Of a DNA stretch of 64,000 nucleotides, positions 8,828-17,311 are shown piece by piece (the first letter of the stretch is position 1; every line of letters starts with the position of its first letter). Source of the stretch: Armatimonadetes bacterium UBA1398 (GTDB lineage Bacteria > Armatimonadota > Zipacnadia > UBA1398); NCBI GenBank assembly GCA_002305165.1, contig DBQI01000043.1, positions 59,876 to 123,875 on the forward strand, read 5' to 3'. The translations under genes and the position numbers were made by a program. Below the pieces are notes generated by a model. That model ran no database searches and was not told the origin of the DNA. It saw nothing but the letters and a program-made list of their open reading frames with translations.

Positions 8828-9970
8828 GTGCCGATTCGCGTCACCCACCTCATCAACTCCCTCGGCCAAGGCGGCGCAGAGCGGCTGCTGCTCGATCTGA
8901 ATGACCACTGGGACCGCGACCGACTCGACGTGCGAGTCATCGCCCTGATGGACGCGGCGGCTCCCATCATCTCGCGTGCCGATCTGCCCCCCGGCTGGCG
9001 TGTTATGGGGCTGCGCGGGCCCTGGGACCCTCTGGGCTGGCGCCGGGCCCGTCACGCGCTCGACACGGCGCCCATTGACATCCTCCACACCCATCTCATG
9101 CTCGCCGATGTGCTGGGTAGGCGTGCCGCCCAGCGGCGTGGTCTGCCGGTGCTCACAACACTCCACAGCCCCGCCCAGCACTACCTTGGCCCGCCAGAGC
9201 GCCGCCCGAGTCTGCTCCAGAGCGCCTACGAGCGGGTAGCCCGTGCCACGCCCGGGCTGTGGGTGGGCTGCAGCGAGCAGGTGGCACGGTCCTTCCACGA
9301 CCATCCGCGGTGGTCGGCGGACGTCATGGTGGTCGACAACGGCCTGGACCCCAGTCGGATGACGCTGGACCCGCGCGCCGCAGCGGCGCTCCGGCAGGAG
9401 TTGGGACTCAGGGAAGGCCAGATCCTGCTCGTAACCGTCGCCCGACTGGTGCCCTCAAAGGGGCACCGGGTGCTGATCGAGGCCCTGACGGGCATGAAGG
9501 GGCTCGACGCCGTGGCCTGCTGGGTGGGCGATGGCCCTCTTCGGGCGGGCCTAGAACGCCGCGCCAGGGAGATTGGCCTATGGGACCACCTTCGGGTGGC
9601 CGGCAGCCGGCAGGATGTCACCCCGTACCTGGCTGCGGCTGACGTGTTCGTTCTCCCGTCGCTACGTGAGGGCATGCCCATGGCGCTCCTAGAGGCGCTT
9701 GCCGCGGGCCTCCCGGTCGTGACCACGGAGGCGTCAGGCATAGGAGAGGAGATCGTCCGCGCGGGGGCCGGGCTGGTCGTCAACTCAGGCGATAGCGAGG
9801 CCCTGAGAGCGGCGATCCGGACGATGGCTGGCTCGCCGGACTTGCGCCAAGCTGCTGGTGAGCGGGCCGCCGCGCTGTTCCACGAGCGTTACCACGCCGA
9901 GCGTTGCGCGGCCCAGTACGAGCGAATCTACGAGGCTCTGGCGGCCGGCGGCCGCACGGAGGGGCGGTGA
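8828..9970 (+). CDS. Glycosyltransferase family 4
   Basis: A 380-residue GT4 paralogue of the preceding gene, starting at a GTG 3 bp after its stop. It has the same two-domain plan: THLINSLGQGGAERLLLDL at the N-terminus, VDNGLDPSRM at the domain junction, VARLVPSKGHRVLIEAL, and the donor-site motif LREGMPMALLEALAAGLPVV. The tight spacing implies coupled translation and work on the same glycan. Sugar specificity is unknown. Confidence 0.93.
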   Translation: MPIRVTHLINSLGQGGAERLLLDLNDHWDRDRLDVRVIALMDAAAPIISRADLPPGWRVMGLRGPWDPLGWRRARHALDTAPIDILHTHLMLADVLGRRAAQRRGLPVLTTLHSPAQHYLGPPERRPSLLQSAYERVARATPGLWVGCSEQVARSFHDHPRWSADVMVVDNGLDPSRMTLDPRAAAALRQELGLREGQILLVTVARLVPSKGHRVLIEALTGMKGLDAVACWVGDGPLRAGLERRAREIGLWDHLRVAGSRQDVTPYLAAADVFVLPSLREGMPMALLEALAAGLPVVTTEASGIGEEIVRAGAGLVVNSGDSEALRAAIRTMAGSPDLRQAAGERAAALFHERYHAERCAAQYERIYEALAAGGRTEGR

Positions 9971-9974
9971 CCGA

Positions 9975-11141
9975 GTGCTCGACGGGATTCCTCCGCTCCT
10001 GACGGCTCTGGCCTCAGGCGCCGACGCCTCCGTCCCCGATCTCGCTCGCGAGGTGCCCGAAGAGGAGTGGCCCCGCCTGCTTGAGATCGTGAGGCGCCAC
10101 GGGCTCACGCCCCTCCTAGGTGAGGCGGTCCTGCCTCACGGGGACACATGCCCGCCAACGGTCCAGGACGCTCTCCGGACCCACCGCGACTACGCGATGC
10201 TCTGGCACCGGATCCAAATGAACGACCTCGCGCTCATCCTCGAGGCCCTCGGCGGAGCATCGATCCCCCACCTCCTGATGAAGGGCACGGCCCTCGGCTT
10301 CATGGTGTACCGGCATCCGTGGCTCCGCCTCGTGGGGGACACGGATCTGCTCGTCCCTGCGGACCGGGTCGAGGAGGCTCACGAGCTGGCCCTTGGCTTG
10401 GGGTTCAAGGTCACGGAGGAGTGGGCGGACGCCCACCATCTGCCCGCCCTGCAGCGTGGGAGTAACCCGCCCATCGAGCTCCATCACCAATCGCTGTACG
10501 TCCCGACTCCCGAGCCGGGCTACGCCCTGATTCCCGTCGACTTCAGCCTGCTCGATGCTGAGGCCGGGACCGTGGACGCGGGTGGCTTCGAGGCCCGGGT
10601 GCCCAGCGCCCGGGATGCTCTCCTGCAGCTCTCGTGCAACTTCGGGAGCCACATGGAGGAGTCCATCGCCCGCCCCCTACGCTGGGTTCGCGACTACGCC
10701 GAACTGCTGGGACGGGGCCGTGTGCGGTGGTCGGAGGTTGAGGAGCGGATCGACTCTATCGCCCCCGATCTCCGCACTACGGTCCTGATGTCCCTCGCCC
10801 TGGCTCGTCCCTTCATCGGGGACTCCTACGAGCCGGCCCTCTTGGAGGCGATCGACGGGCTGCCCAACCCGTACGCGCGCCTCACTAGGGTTGTGAGCCC
10901 ACGCGACATGGTTCACGAGTGGACGACGAGCCCCCGCCGTGCCTGGCATGTCCTGAGTTGCCTCATGGGTCCGTGGAGGGCCACGAAATGGTCACTAAAC
11001 AAACTCCTGGTAAGCAAAGCGCATATTACTCGCCAGACGGGACTCTCGGGAGACGCGCTCTGCATGCGGGTATACCCCATCGCCTTCGCTCTCCACGCCA
11101 TCTACCACCTCCGGCGCGCCGACCGTTCGCGGGGCGAGTGA
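9975..11141 (+). CDS. Uncharacterised nucleotidyltransferase family protein (NTP_transf_5-like)
   Basis: About 388 residues. The segment LLMKGTALGFMVY...LRLVGDTDLLVP matches the PF14907-type nucleotidyltransferases, with a lysine-glycine loop and then D-x-D for metal binding. These are found in many surface-polysaccharide clusters but lack a firm biochemical role. The start is taken as GTG 9975, 4 bp after the glycosyltransferase stop and 10 nt after GGAGGGG. The upstream in-frame ATG at 9858 lies deep inside the preceding gene and is rejected. The downstream half is helical and charged (MEESIARPLRWVRDYAELLGR). Its position suggests a part in glycan or glycoconjugate assembly. Confidence 0.8.
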   Translation: MLDGIPPLLTALASGADASVPDLAREVPEEEWPRLLEIVRRHGLTPLLGEAVLPHGDTCPPTVQDALRTHRDYAMLWHRIQMNDLALILEALGGASIPHLLMKGTALGFMVYRHPWLRLVGDTDLLVPADRVEEAHELALGLGFKVTEEWADAHHLPALQRGSNPPIELHHQSLYVPTPEPGYALIPVDFSLLDAEAGTVDAGGFEARVPSARDALLQLSCNFGSHMEESIARPLRWVRDYAELLGRGRVRWSEVEERIDSIAPDLRTTVLMSLALARPFIGDSYEPALLEAIDGLPNPYARLTRVVSPRDMVHEWTTSPRRAWHVLSCLMGPWRATKWSLNKLLVSKAHITRQTGLSGDALCMRVYPIAFALHAIYHLRRADRSRGE

Positions 11142-11331
11142 ACCGAGCCGCTTCTGAGGTCGCTTATCACTGGAGGCTCTCGGGGCGACTGGGCGCAGGC
11201 GCCCCTGCTCCGAGGCGACGCTCTCCGGCCGGCAAGATCATTAGGAAGCCGGCAGGCACGCAGTACCATCGGTAGGGGACACCTACCGCCTTCCGGCGTA
11301 CCCGAGCAGCTAGTAGAGTGGTGGCCATCCC

Positions 11332-12081
11332 ATAGATACCACACCCGCCCTCGAGGTTGAGGGCCTCGTGAAGCGCTACCGAGAGACGACGGCCGTGGAT
11401 GGCCTGAGTATCACCCTGCAACCCGGCGAGGTCGTGGGCTTGGTGGGGCCCAACGGGGCGGGCAAGACGACCGCTCTGCGCTGCATCAGTGGCGTCGTCC
11501 GTCCCACCGACGGGCGCATCCGGGTCGTAGGCTACGATGTACGAGCTCACGAGCGCGAGGCCAAGCAGCGGCTGGCCTTCCTGGCTGAGTTGCCCAACCC
11601 GTACGAGCTACTCACCGTGTGGGAGCACATGCAGTTCGTGGCCATAGCCTATGGTACTGAGGACATCCTCAAGGACCGCGGCGAGGAGATCCTCCATCGC
11701 CTCCGACTCCTGGACCGGCGGAACGACCTCGTCTTGACCCTCTCGAAGGGGATGAAGCAGAAGCTCGCGGCAGCCTGCGCCTTCATCCATGACGCCAAGG
11801 TGTACCTACTCGATGAGCCGCTGATGGGCATGGACCCCAAGGGGCAGCGAGAGTTCCTCGAGATGGTTCGAGAGACAGCCTCAGGAGGCGGCGCGGCCCT
11901 GGTCTCCACCCACATCCTCGATACGGCTGAGCGCGTGTGCGATCGCATCCTGGTGCTGTCGAGAGGGCGGATCATTGCCGAAGGCGGGCTGGACGAGATC
12001 CGCCATCGGGCTGCGCTGGATGGTGGCCGGCTGGAAGACGCTTTCCTGACCCTGACCGAGAGCGAGGAGACGGCGGAGTGA
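11332..12081 (+). CDS. ABC transporter ATP-binding protein (ABC-2 exporter type)
   Basis: Nucleotide-binding subunit for the following permease. It has Walker A GPNGAGKTT, a Q-loop region, an ABC signature in degenerate form (LSKGMKQKLAAA), Walker B KVYLLDEPLMGMDP and the H-loop STHILDTAERV. The normal N-terminal strand (ALEVEGLVKRYRETTAVDGL) lies upstream of the first standard start, GTG 11368. The only plausible codon that retains it after the stop at 11314 is ATA at 11332, and the start given assumes that. GTG 11368 would remove the first beta strand and give 237 residues. Either the start is non-canonical or the base call nearby is wrong. The gene overlaps the permease start. Confidence 0.85.
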   Translation: MDTTPALEVEGLVKRYRETTAVDGLSITLQPGEVVGLVGPNGAGKTTALRCISGVVRPTDGRIRVVGYDVRAHEREAKQRLAFLAELPNPYELLTVWEHMQFVAIAYGTEDILKDRGEEILHRLRLLDRRNDLVLTLSKGMKQKLAAACAFIHDAKVYLLDEPLMGMDPKGQREFLEMVRETASGGGAALVSTHILDTAERVCDRILVLSRGRIIAEGGLDEIRHRAALDGGRLEDAFLTLTESEETAE

Positions 12082-13751
12082 GCCGAACGAGCAGGGTGAT
12101 CCGGTTCCTGTTCTGGCGCCGAACCGTGAACACCCTGAGACGTCTCCGGCAGAGCCCGGCCCAGTTGCTGCCGATCTTGATCCTGACACCCGGGGTCATC
12201 CTGGGGGTCATGATCGCCGTGGGAGTCCTGCTCATACCGCCCTACGACGCCGCGTGGGCGGAGGACTCAAAGCGGTTCTTCACCCCATTCACGGACAACG
12301 TGCGCTCGATCATCATGGTCCTGCTCTTGGCAGTGGCCCTGAGCCTGATTCACCGGGCTCTGGAGGAGGATCTGCTCGCCTTCAGGCAGTCGGAACTCGA
12401 CTTCCTCTTCCCGGCCCCCATCTCGCTGCCTCAGATACTCCTCGCCCGGATGGCAACGGACTATCTGTTCTGCGCGCTGACGACCTTCACGCTGGTGCTG
12501 TACGTCCTTGCTCCGATGCGCATCGTCATGCCAAGCACCGCCGGCAGGGGATGGGCGCTGGCGACTTGGCTAGGCGTGATGCTGTTCTACATCTCCGCCA
12601 CCAACCTCGGCCGTCTCGTCCAGGCTGCCCTATCGGCTGGCAAGTGGAGTGGCCTCGCCGCGGCTAAGTGGCTGCGGTTCTTCGCCTTGGGGCTGTCTAT
12701 CGCACTGCTGGTAGGGCTGCTCTGGGACCGCGCTCAAGGTCGCGAGCCTTTCGAATCGGCGATAGATCTGCTCACCTCGCGGCTGATCTACTGGGCTTTC
12801 CTGCCCTGTGGGCTTGTCGCTGACATGTTCGTGGCGCCCCTCAGCGAGAGCGTGAACCTAGGCGGATCGCTCGCCATACTCCTCGCCACCGCCGTCACCT
12901 CAGGCGCCGCGGTCCTCGCCCTGACCCGGCCCGCCTTCGAGTCGGCCCTCGCCGCAACCCAGCGGCGCCACGCCATCTGGCAGGCCTTCCGGAAGGCGGA
13001 CGCCTCGTCGATACGCGCCGCCCAACTCGCGGGGCGTACCGTGCGAGGGAACCCGTACGGGCTCCCCCGCCTGGGGTCCGGCTCCTGGGCGCTGGTGGCC
13101 AAGAGCCTCGTCTACGGCATACGGAGCAGTCCGTGGGGGCTCATCATCGTTGCCCTCCTTGCCGTGGCGCCTCTGGGAGTCGTGCCGCTTATGGAGGGGC
13201 ACGAGAGGCTCGAGGGCGTGATGCCCTACATGCCGGTACTCATGCTCGCTCTGGTGTTCGCCTGGTCCCAGCGGGTGCGGCTCAACGTACGAGAGGAGTT
13301 CTCGCACCTATCGGTCCTGAAGAGCCTCCCGCTGTCGCCGTTCAGCATGCTCCTGGCGCTCCTCGTGGTTCCCGCGGGCGGCTTCAGCCTCTTCCTGATC
13401 GTCTCGGGCTCAGCCGTGGCGGAATCCACCAGCCTCGTCAACGGCCCACAGGTCTACTCCGTGTTGAGTATCGCGCCGGCGCTCTACACGGCCCTCGGCT
13501 CGGTCCACGTCTGCTCCGGCCTGCTCTACCCCAGCTATGACCCTGGCCTGAGCAAGGGCTACGTCGCGGACTTGGCGCTAACGCCCGTGGCGATACTCGT
13601 GTTCCTGCTTGTAGCGGGCTCGGCCGCCGGGGCCCTGGCCCTTACCGGAGCCGTATGGGCCGCCGCTGTAGCGGGCAACCTGACAGGCATCGCCGCGACC
13701 TGCGTGGGCCTCGGCGTTGCCGGGTTCCTCTATGATCGGTTCGAACCCTAG
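12078..13751 (+). CDS. ABC exporter permease (putative ABC exporter family)
   Basis: A 557-residue membrane protein starting at a GTG that overlaps the ATPase stop (GTGA), with AGGAG 8 nt upstream. Ten or more hydrophobic segments are visible, for example LPILILTPGVILGVMIAVGVLL and the closing AVAGNLTGIAATCVGLGVAGFL. The sequence FRQSELDFLFPAPISLPQILLARM is characteristic of the PF16962-type ABC exporter permeases. With its ATPase it forms an export system whose position after glycosyltransferases suggests glycan or glycolipid traffic, though the substrate is unknown. It ends convergently with glgP, overlapping by 4 bp. Confidence 0.85.
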   Translation: MSRTSRVIRFLFWRRTVNTLRRLRQSPAQLLPILILTPGVILGVMIAVGVLLIPPYDAAWAEDSKRFFTPFTDNVRSIIMVLLLAVALSLIHRALEEDLLAFRQSELDFLFPAPISLPQILLARMATDYLFCALTTFTLVLYVLAPMRIVMPSTAGRGWALATWLGVMLFYISATNLGRLVQAALSAGKWSGLAAAKWLRFFALGLSIALLVGLLWDRAQGREPFESAIDLLTSRLIYWAFLPCGLVADMFVAPLSESVNLGGSLAILLATAVTSGAAVLALTRPAFESALAATQRRHAIWQAFRKADASSIRAAQLAGRTVRGNPYGLPRLGSGSWALVAKSLVYGIRSSPWGLIIVALLAVAPLGVVPLMEGHERLEGVMPYMPVLMLALVFAWSQRVRLNVREEFSHLSVLKSLPLSPFSMLLALLVVPAGGFSLFLIVSGSAVAESTSLVNGPQVYSVLSIAPALYTALGSVHVCSGLLYPSYDPGLSKGYVADLALTPVAILVFLLVAGSAAGALALTGAVWAAAVAGNLTGIAATCVGLGVAGFLYDRFEP

Positions 13752-16351
13752 GCCGAACCGTTCGCCTCCGAGGCCGCCGCGATGACTTCGGGCTGCGCCC
13801 ACACGATCGGCACGAGGTCGTAGGCGCACGCGAGATCCTGGTGGCTCGGAAGCACCCGCACCGTGTAACCCAGAGGCCCTGACACTCGGCACGGCAGCCG
13901 TCCCGCGTAACGATATGGGGCGCCCGCCTCGTCCGGGTTGGTGCAGACCATCTCCGCGGCTTGGCCGTCCGAGATGGTCCCATCGGGATCGATCCGGCCG
14001 ACGTACAGCTCGACCCGCACGTCCTTGGGGGTAAGCCCGCCCAGGTCGACGGTCGCCTGGACGCCGAACTGGTCCCCTACCTCCGCCTCCCCGCCGGCCT
14101 CATCCGTCGCCGCCAGCACCTTCACCTGGCCCCAAGCCGCCCGCACGCCACGCTTCCATTCTGCCACGTCTCTGGCCCGCTTCATGTCGTCAGCGCGGAT
14201 GGCTTGGGCCTTCTGCAGCCCGGGGATGTAGTACTGCTCGGTGTAGTCCCTGACCATACGGTTCGTGTTGAAGAAGGGCGCGACGTTGCGGATGGCGTTC
14301 TGCATGAGGGCGATCCAGCGCCTCGGCAGGCCGTCAGAGCCGCGGTCGTAGAACAGGGGCACGATCTCCTTCTCCAGGAGGTCGAAGAGGGCCATCGCCT
14401 CGGAGTCGTCCTGGTACTCCAGGTTGTCATAGACCTCGCCCCGGCCGATGGCGAACCCCACCTCGGGGCTATAGGCTTCATCCCACCAGCCATCCAGAGT
14501 GCTGCAGTTGAGCACGCCGTTGGCGGCGGCCTTCATGCCACTGGTTCCACTGGCCTCGTGGGGCCTCCGGGGGGTGTTCAACCACACGTCCACCCCCTGG
14601 ACCATGTAGCGGGCGGTGGTCATGTCGTAGTCCTCGATGAACATCACCCGATGGCGCACATCGTTTCTATGCGCGAAGTGGAAGATCTCTCGGATCAGGT
14701 CCTTGCCGGGACTGTCGTTGGGGTGGGCCTTGCCGGCGAAGATGATCTGGATAGGTCGCTCGGGGTCCGTGAGGAGCCGGATGAGGCGCTCGGGGTCCTG
14801 CAGAAGGAGAGTCGCCCGCTTGTAGGTCGCGAACCGCCGGGCGAAGCCGATGGTGAGGATCTCGGGATCCAGCACCTCGTCAGCCTGGGCGATCTCGACG
14901 CTGGGTGCGTTGCGGCGTTCGAGCTGCGCCCGCAGGCGCCGGCGCGCGTAGCTGACCAGGCGCTCGCGCCGCCGCTCGTGGGTCCGCCACAGCTCGGGGT
15001 CCGGTATGGAGTCGCTCGAGTTCCAGACGCTCAGCTCCGCTGGCTCCTGGCTCCAGCGCCGCCCAAGGTAACGATCGAACAAAGCGGCCATGTCGTGGCT
15101 GATCCATGAGGGTCTGTGGATCCCGTTGGTGATGGCGGAGATGGGCACCTCATCCTGGGGTACGGTTGGCCAGAGGTGCTGCCAGAGCTGCCGGGATGTC
15201 ACCCCATGGAGCTTCGCGACGGCGTTGCGGCCGCGTGATAGACGGAAAGCCAGCACGGTCATGCAGAAGGGCTCGCTCTTGTTGCTCGGATCCTCGCGGC
15301 CCAGGGCCAGGAACTCATCGGCGGACAGCCCAAGCTGCTGATAGTAGCCCTCGAAGTAACGCATCATCAGCGACTGGTCGAAGCGGTCGTGACCCGCTGG
15401 TACGGGGGTGTGGGTGGTGAACACGTTGCTCACCATGGTGGCCTCCCGGGCCTCCTCGAAGGAGCACCCGGTCCGTTCCATCGTGCGGCGGATGCGTTCG
15501 AGACCGAGGAAGGCGGAGTGCCCCTCGTTCATGTGGAAGGCGTGGGGGCGGAAAGGCACCTTGTCGAAGAGGGTGATTCCGCCGATGCCGAGCACGATCT
15601 CCTGACGGATTCGCATGTCCTGGTCGCCGCCGTAGAGTCGCGCCGTGATTGCACGTGAGCGTGGGGAGTTCTCCGGCAGGTTGGCATCCAGCAACAGGAC
15701 GTTGACACGGCCCACGACGAGTTTCCAGACCCCGCACACGACTTCCTCACCGAGGCAGGGCACCGAGACCTTCACCTGCTCGCCGTCCTCCGAGAGCATC
15801 GGCTGCAGCGGAAGCAGATGGAAATCGTTGTCGGGATAGGTCTCCTGCTGCCAGCCGTCGGCGCTCAGATGCTGGCGGAAGTAACCCTCCTGATAGAGCA
15901 ACCCCACCCCCACGAGAGGAACTCCGAGGTCGCTGGCGCTCTTGATGTGGTCGCCTGAGAGCACGCCCAAGCCGCCGGAGTAGTTGGGGACGGCCTCGGT
16001 GAGCCCGTACTCGAACGAGTAGTACGCGATCGTACAGTCGCGAAGGCTGGGGTGTGTGCGCGCGAACCACGGTTCATCATTGAGGTACTCGCTGTACGCA
16101 TCGGTGACCCGGCCGAGATGGTCCAGGAAGCTGACATCAGACGCCAAGTAGTTGAGACGCTCTTGGCTCACATTCGCCAGGAGGGCGACTGGGTTGTGGT
16201 TCGTCTCCTCCCAGACACGCATGTCGATACGCCGCAGGAGCTCGATGGCGTCGGGTTGCCAACACCACCATAGGTTGTAGATGAGGTCTCGGAGCCGCTC
16301 GAGGCTCTCGGGAAGATAGGGGCGTACGGTGATGCGGCGGACTGCCTTCAC
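13748..16351 (-). CDS. glgP: Alpha-glucan (glycogen/maltodextrin) phosphorylase
   Basis: A GT35 phosphorylase that releases glucose-1-phosphate from alpha-1,4-glucan using pyridoxal phosphate; 867 residues. The N-terminal LERLRDLIYNLWWCWQPDAIELLRRID is the DUF3417 region of the bacterial alpha-glucan phosphorylase subfamily (TIGR02094 type). The PLP-binding site is EASGTSGMKAAANGVLN with Lys607. NYSGGLGVLSGDHIKSASDLG and FTTHTPVPAGHDRF are further conserved blocks. Start GTG 16351 has GAGAGGAG 8 nt upstream. It probably acts in cytoplasmic glycogen turnover. It is convergent with the ABC exporter, and a terminator of the upstream gene separates it from DUF1080. Confidence 0.95.
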   Translation of the reverse strand: MKAVRRITVRPYLPESLERLRDLIYNLWWCWQPDAIELLRRIDMRVWEETNHNPVALLANVSQERLNYLASDVSFLDHLGRVTDAYSEYLNDEPWFARTHPSLRDCTIAYYSFEYGLTEAVPNYSGGLGVLSGDHIKSASDLGVPLVGVGLLYQEGYFRQHLSADGWQQETYPDNDFHLLPLQPMLSEDGEQVKVSVPCLGEEVVCGVWKLVVGRVNVLLLDANLPENSPRSRAITARLYGGDQDMRIRQEIVLGIGGITLFDKVPFRPHAFHMNEGHSAFLGLERIRRTMERTGCSFEEAREATMVSNVFTTHTPVPAGHDRFDQSLMMRYFEGYYQQLGLSADEFLALGREDPSNKSEPFCMTVLAFRLSRGRNAVAKLHGVTSRQLWQHLWPTVPQDEVPISAITNGIHRPSWISHDMAALFDRYLGRRWSQEPAELSVWNSSDSIPDPELWRTHERRRERLVSYARRRLRAQLERRNAPSVEIAQADEVLDPEILTIGFARRFATYKRATLLLQDPERLIRLLTDPERPIQIIFAGKAHPNDSPGKDLIREIFHFAHRNDVRHRVMFIEDYDMTTARYMVQGVDVWLNTPRRPHEASGTSGMKAAANGVLNCSTLDGWWDEAYSPEVGFAIGRGEVYDNLEYQDDSEAMALFDLLEKEIVPLFYDRGSDGLPRRWIALMQNAIRNVAPFFNTNRMVRDYTEQYYIPGLQKAQAIRADDMKRARDVAEWKRGVRAAWGQVKVLAATDEAGGEAEVGDQFGVQATVDLGGLTPKDVRVELYVGRIDPDGTISDGQAAEMVCTNPDEAGAPYRYAGRLPCRVSGPLGYTVRVLPSHQDLACAYDLVPIVWAQPEVIAAASEANGSA

Positions 16352-16390
16352 GGGGCGCTCCTCTCAGGTCGGGGGCCGCTCTCGAAACAG

Positions 16391-16421
16391 AGGGCGGACC
16401 GGGCAGATGCCGGTCCGCCCT
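16391..16421 (-). terminator. Terminator after the DUF1080 gene
   Basis: A perfect 12-bp stem, AGGGCGGACCGG paired with CCGGTCCGCCCT, has a 7-nt loop. On the minus strand it is followed by CTGTTTCG, a short T-run. It sits between the DUF1080 stop and the glgP start. Confidence 0.7.
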
Positions 16422-16477
16422 AGGCCGTGCTGCGCTATGGGGGGCGGCCAAGACGCCTCGGCCGCCTCCGGTGGCCT

Positions 16478-17155
16478 CTAGTCGAGGGGGAGGATCTTGA
16501 CGTTCTTGTAGAGGACCCGCTGGCCATGATGCTGCAAGGCGATGTGACCTTCGCGGGCCATCTCGGCGTAGGCGATGGGGAACTTGTTGGCGGTGCCGTC
16601 GGGGTTCTGATGGGCTTCGGTCCACTCATCAAGGTCCAGAACCACAACGGGCACGCCGTTGTGGGTCACGGTGAGCAGGTCATCCTGGGCGAGAATGGTC
16701 ATGTTCTGCCACTCGCCGACGGGGCGAGCCATGTTCACAGAGGGGGCCTGAATCTCATAGACGGCGCCGCAGTGGTGCACGCCGGGGGACTCCACGCCCG
16801 CGCTGTCCAGGACCTGGACCTCGATGCCGGTGTAGACGACATTGCCCGGGTCGTCGATACGGAAGAAGATGCCGGAGTTCGCGCCCTCCGTCACCATGAA
16901 GTCCGCGCTGAGGATGAAGTCGCCATAGCGGGCCTCGGTGATGACGTCGCCGCCACCGCCGGCTACCGTAGCCATGCAGCCGTCCTCGATGACCCAGTGC
17001 TCGTTGACATTCGTCCAACCCTCATAGTCCACGCCGTTGAAGAGAAGCTGCCAGCCCTGGGCCTGCTCCTCCTCGGTTAGGACATTGTCCTGGGCCCAGA
17101 CCGCGCCGGCCGTCACAACCGCCAGGACCAGGGTGAGTGCCATCGCATGCTTCAA
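16478..17155 (-). CDS. Secreted DUF1080 (3-keto-disaccharide hydrolase-like) protein
   Basis: A 225-residue exported protein of the DUF1080 family, a concanavalin-like jelly roll found in many secreted glycan-acting proteins; some members cleave 3-keto-glycosides. The signal peptide reads MKHAMALTLVLAVVTAGAVWA. Family features are WQLLFNGVDYEGWTN, YGDFILSADFMVTEGANSGIFFR and the C-terminal GHIALQHHGQRVLYKNVKI. The start codon is TTG 17155 with a full GAAGGAGG 8 nt upstream. It is a single-domain version of usual size and follows the beta-helix gene in the same direction. A role in sugar degradation is inferred from family and neighbours. Confidence 0.9.
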   Translation of the reverse strand: MKHAMALTLVLAVVTAGAVWAQDNVLTEEEQAQGWQLLFNGVDYEGWTNVNEHWVIEDGCMATVAGGGGDVITEARYGDFILSADFMVTEGANSGIFFRIDDPGNVVYTGIEVQVLDSAGVESPGVHHCGAVYEIQAPSVNMARPVGEWQNMTILAQDDLLTVTHNGVPVVVLDLDEWTEAHQNPDGTANKFPIAYAEMAREGHIALQHHGQRVLYKNVKILPLD

Positions 17156-17311
17156 TGGAGATCCTCCTTCATTAGTGGAAATGCCTCACGCAGTAGACCT
17201 CACTAGGACGGCGCCAGTAACGTGGGCCGTTCCCGTGCGGCTTACGATGTGCCAAGTATCATCATACTACCGAACCACCGTAGTGAACGTCACTCGGCAT
17301 GGCTCGACAGG

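Noticed and set aside
13961..15109. 382-codon plus-strand ORF
   Set aside because: Antisense to the glycogen phosphorylase gene with its intact PLP motif.
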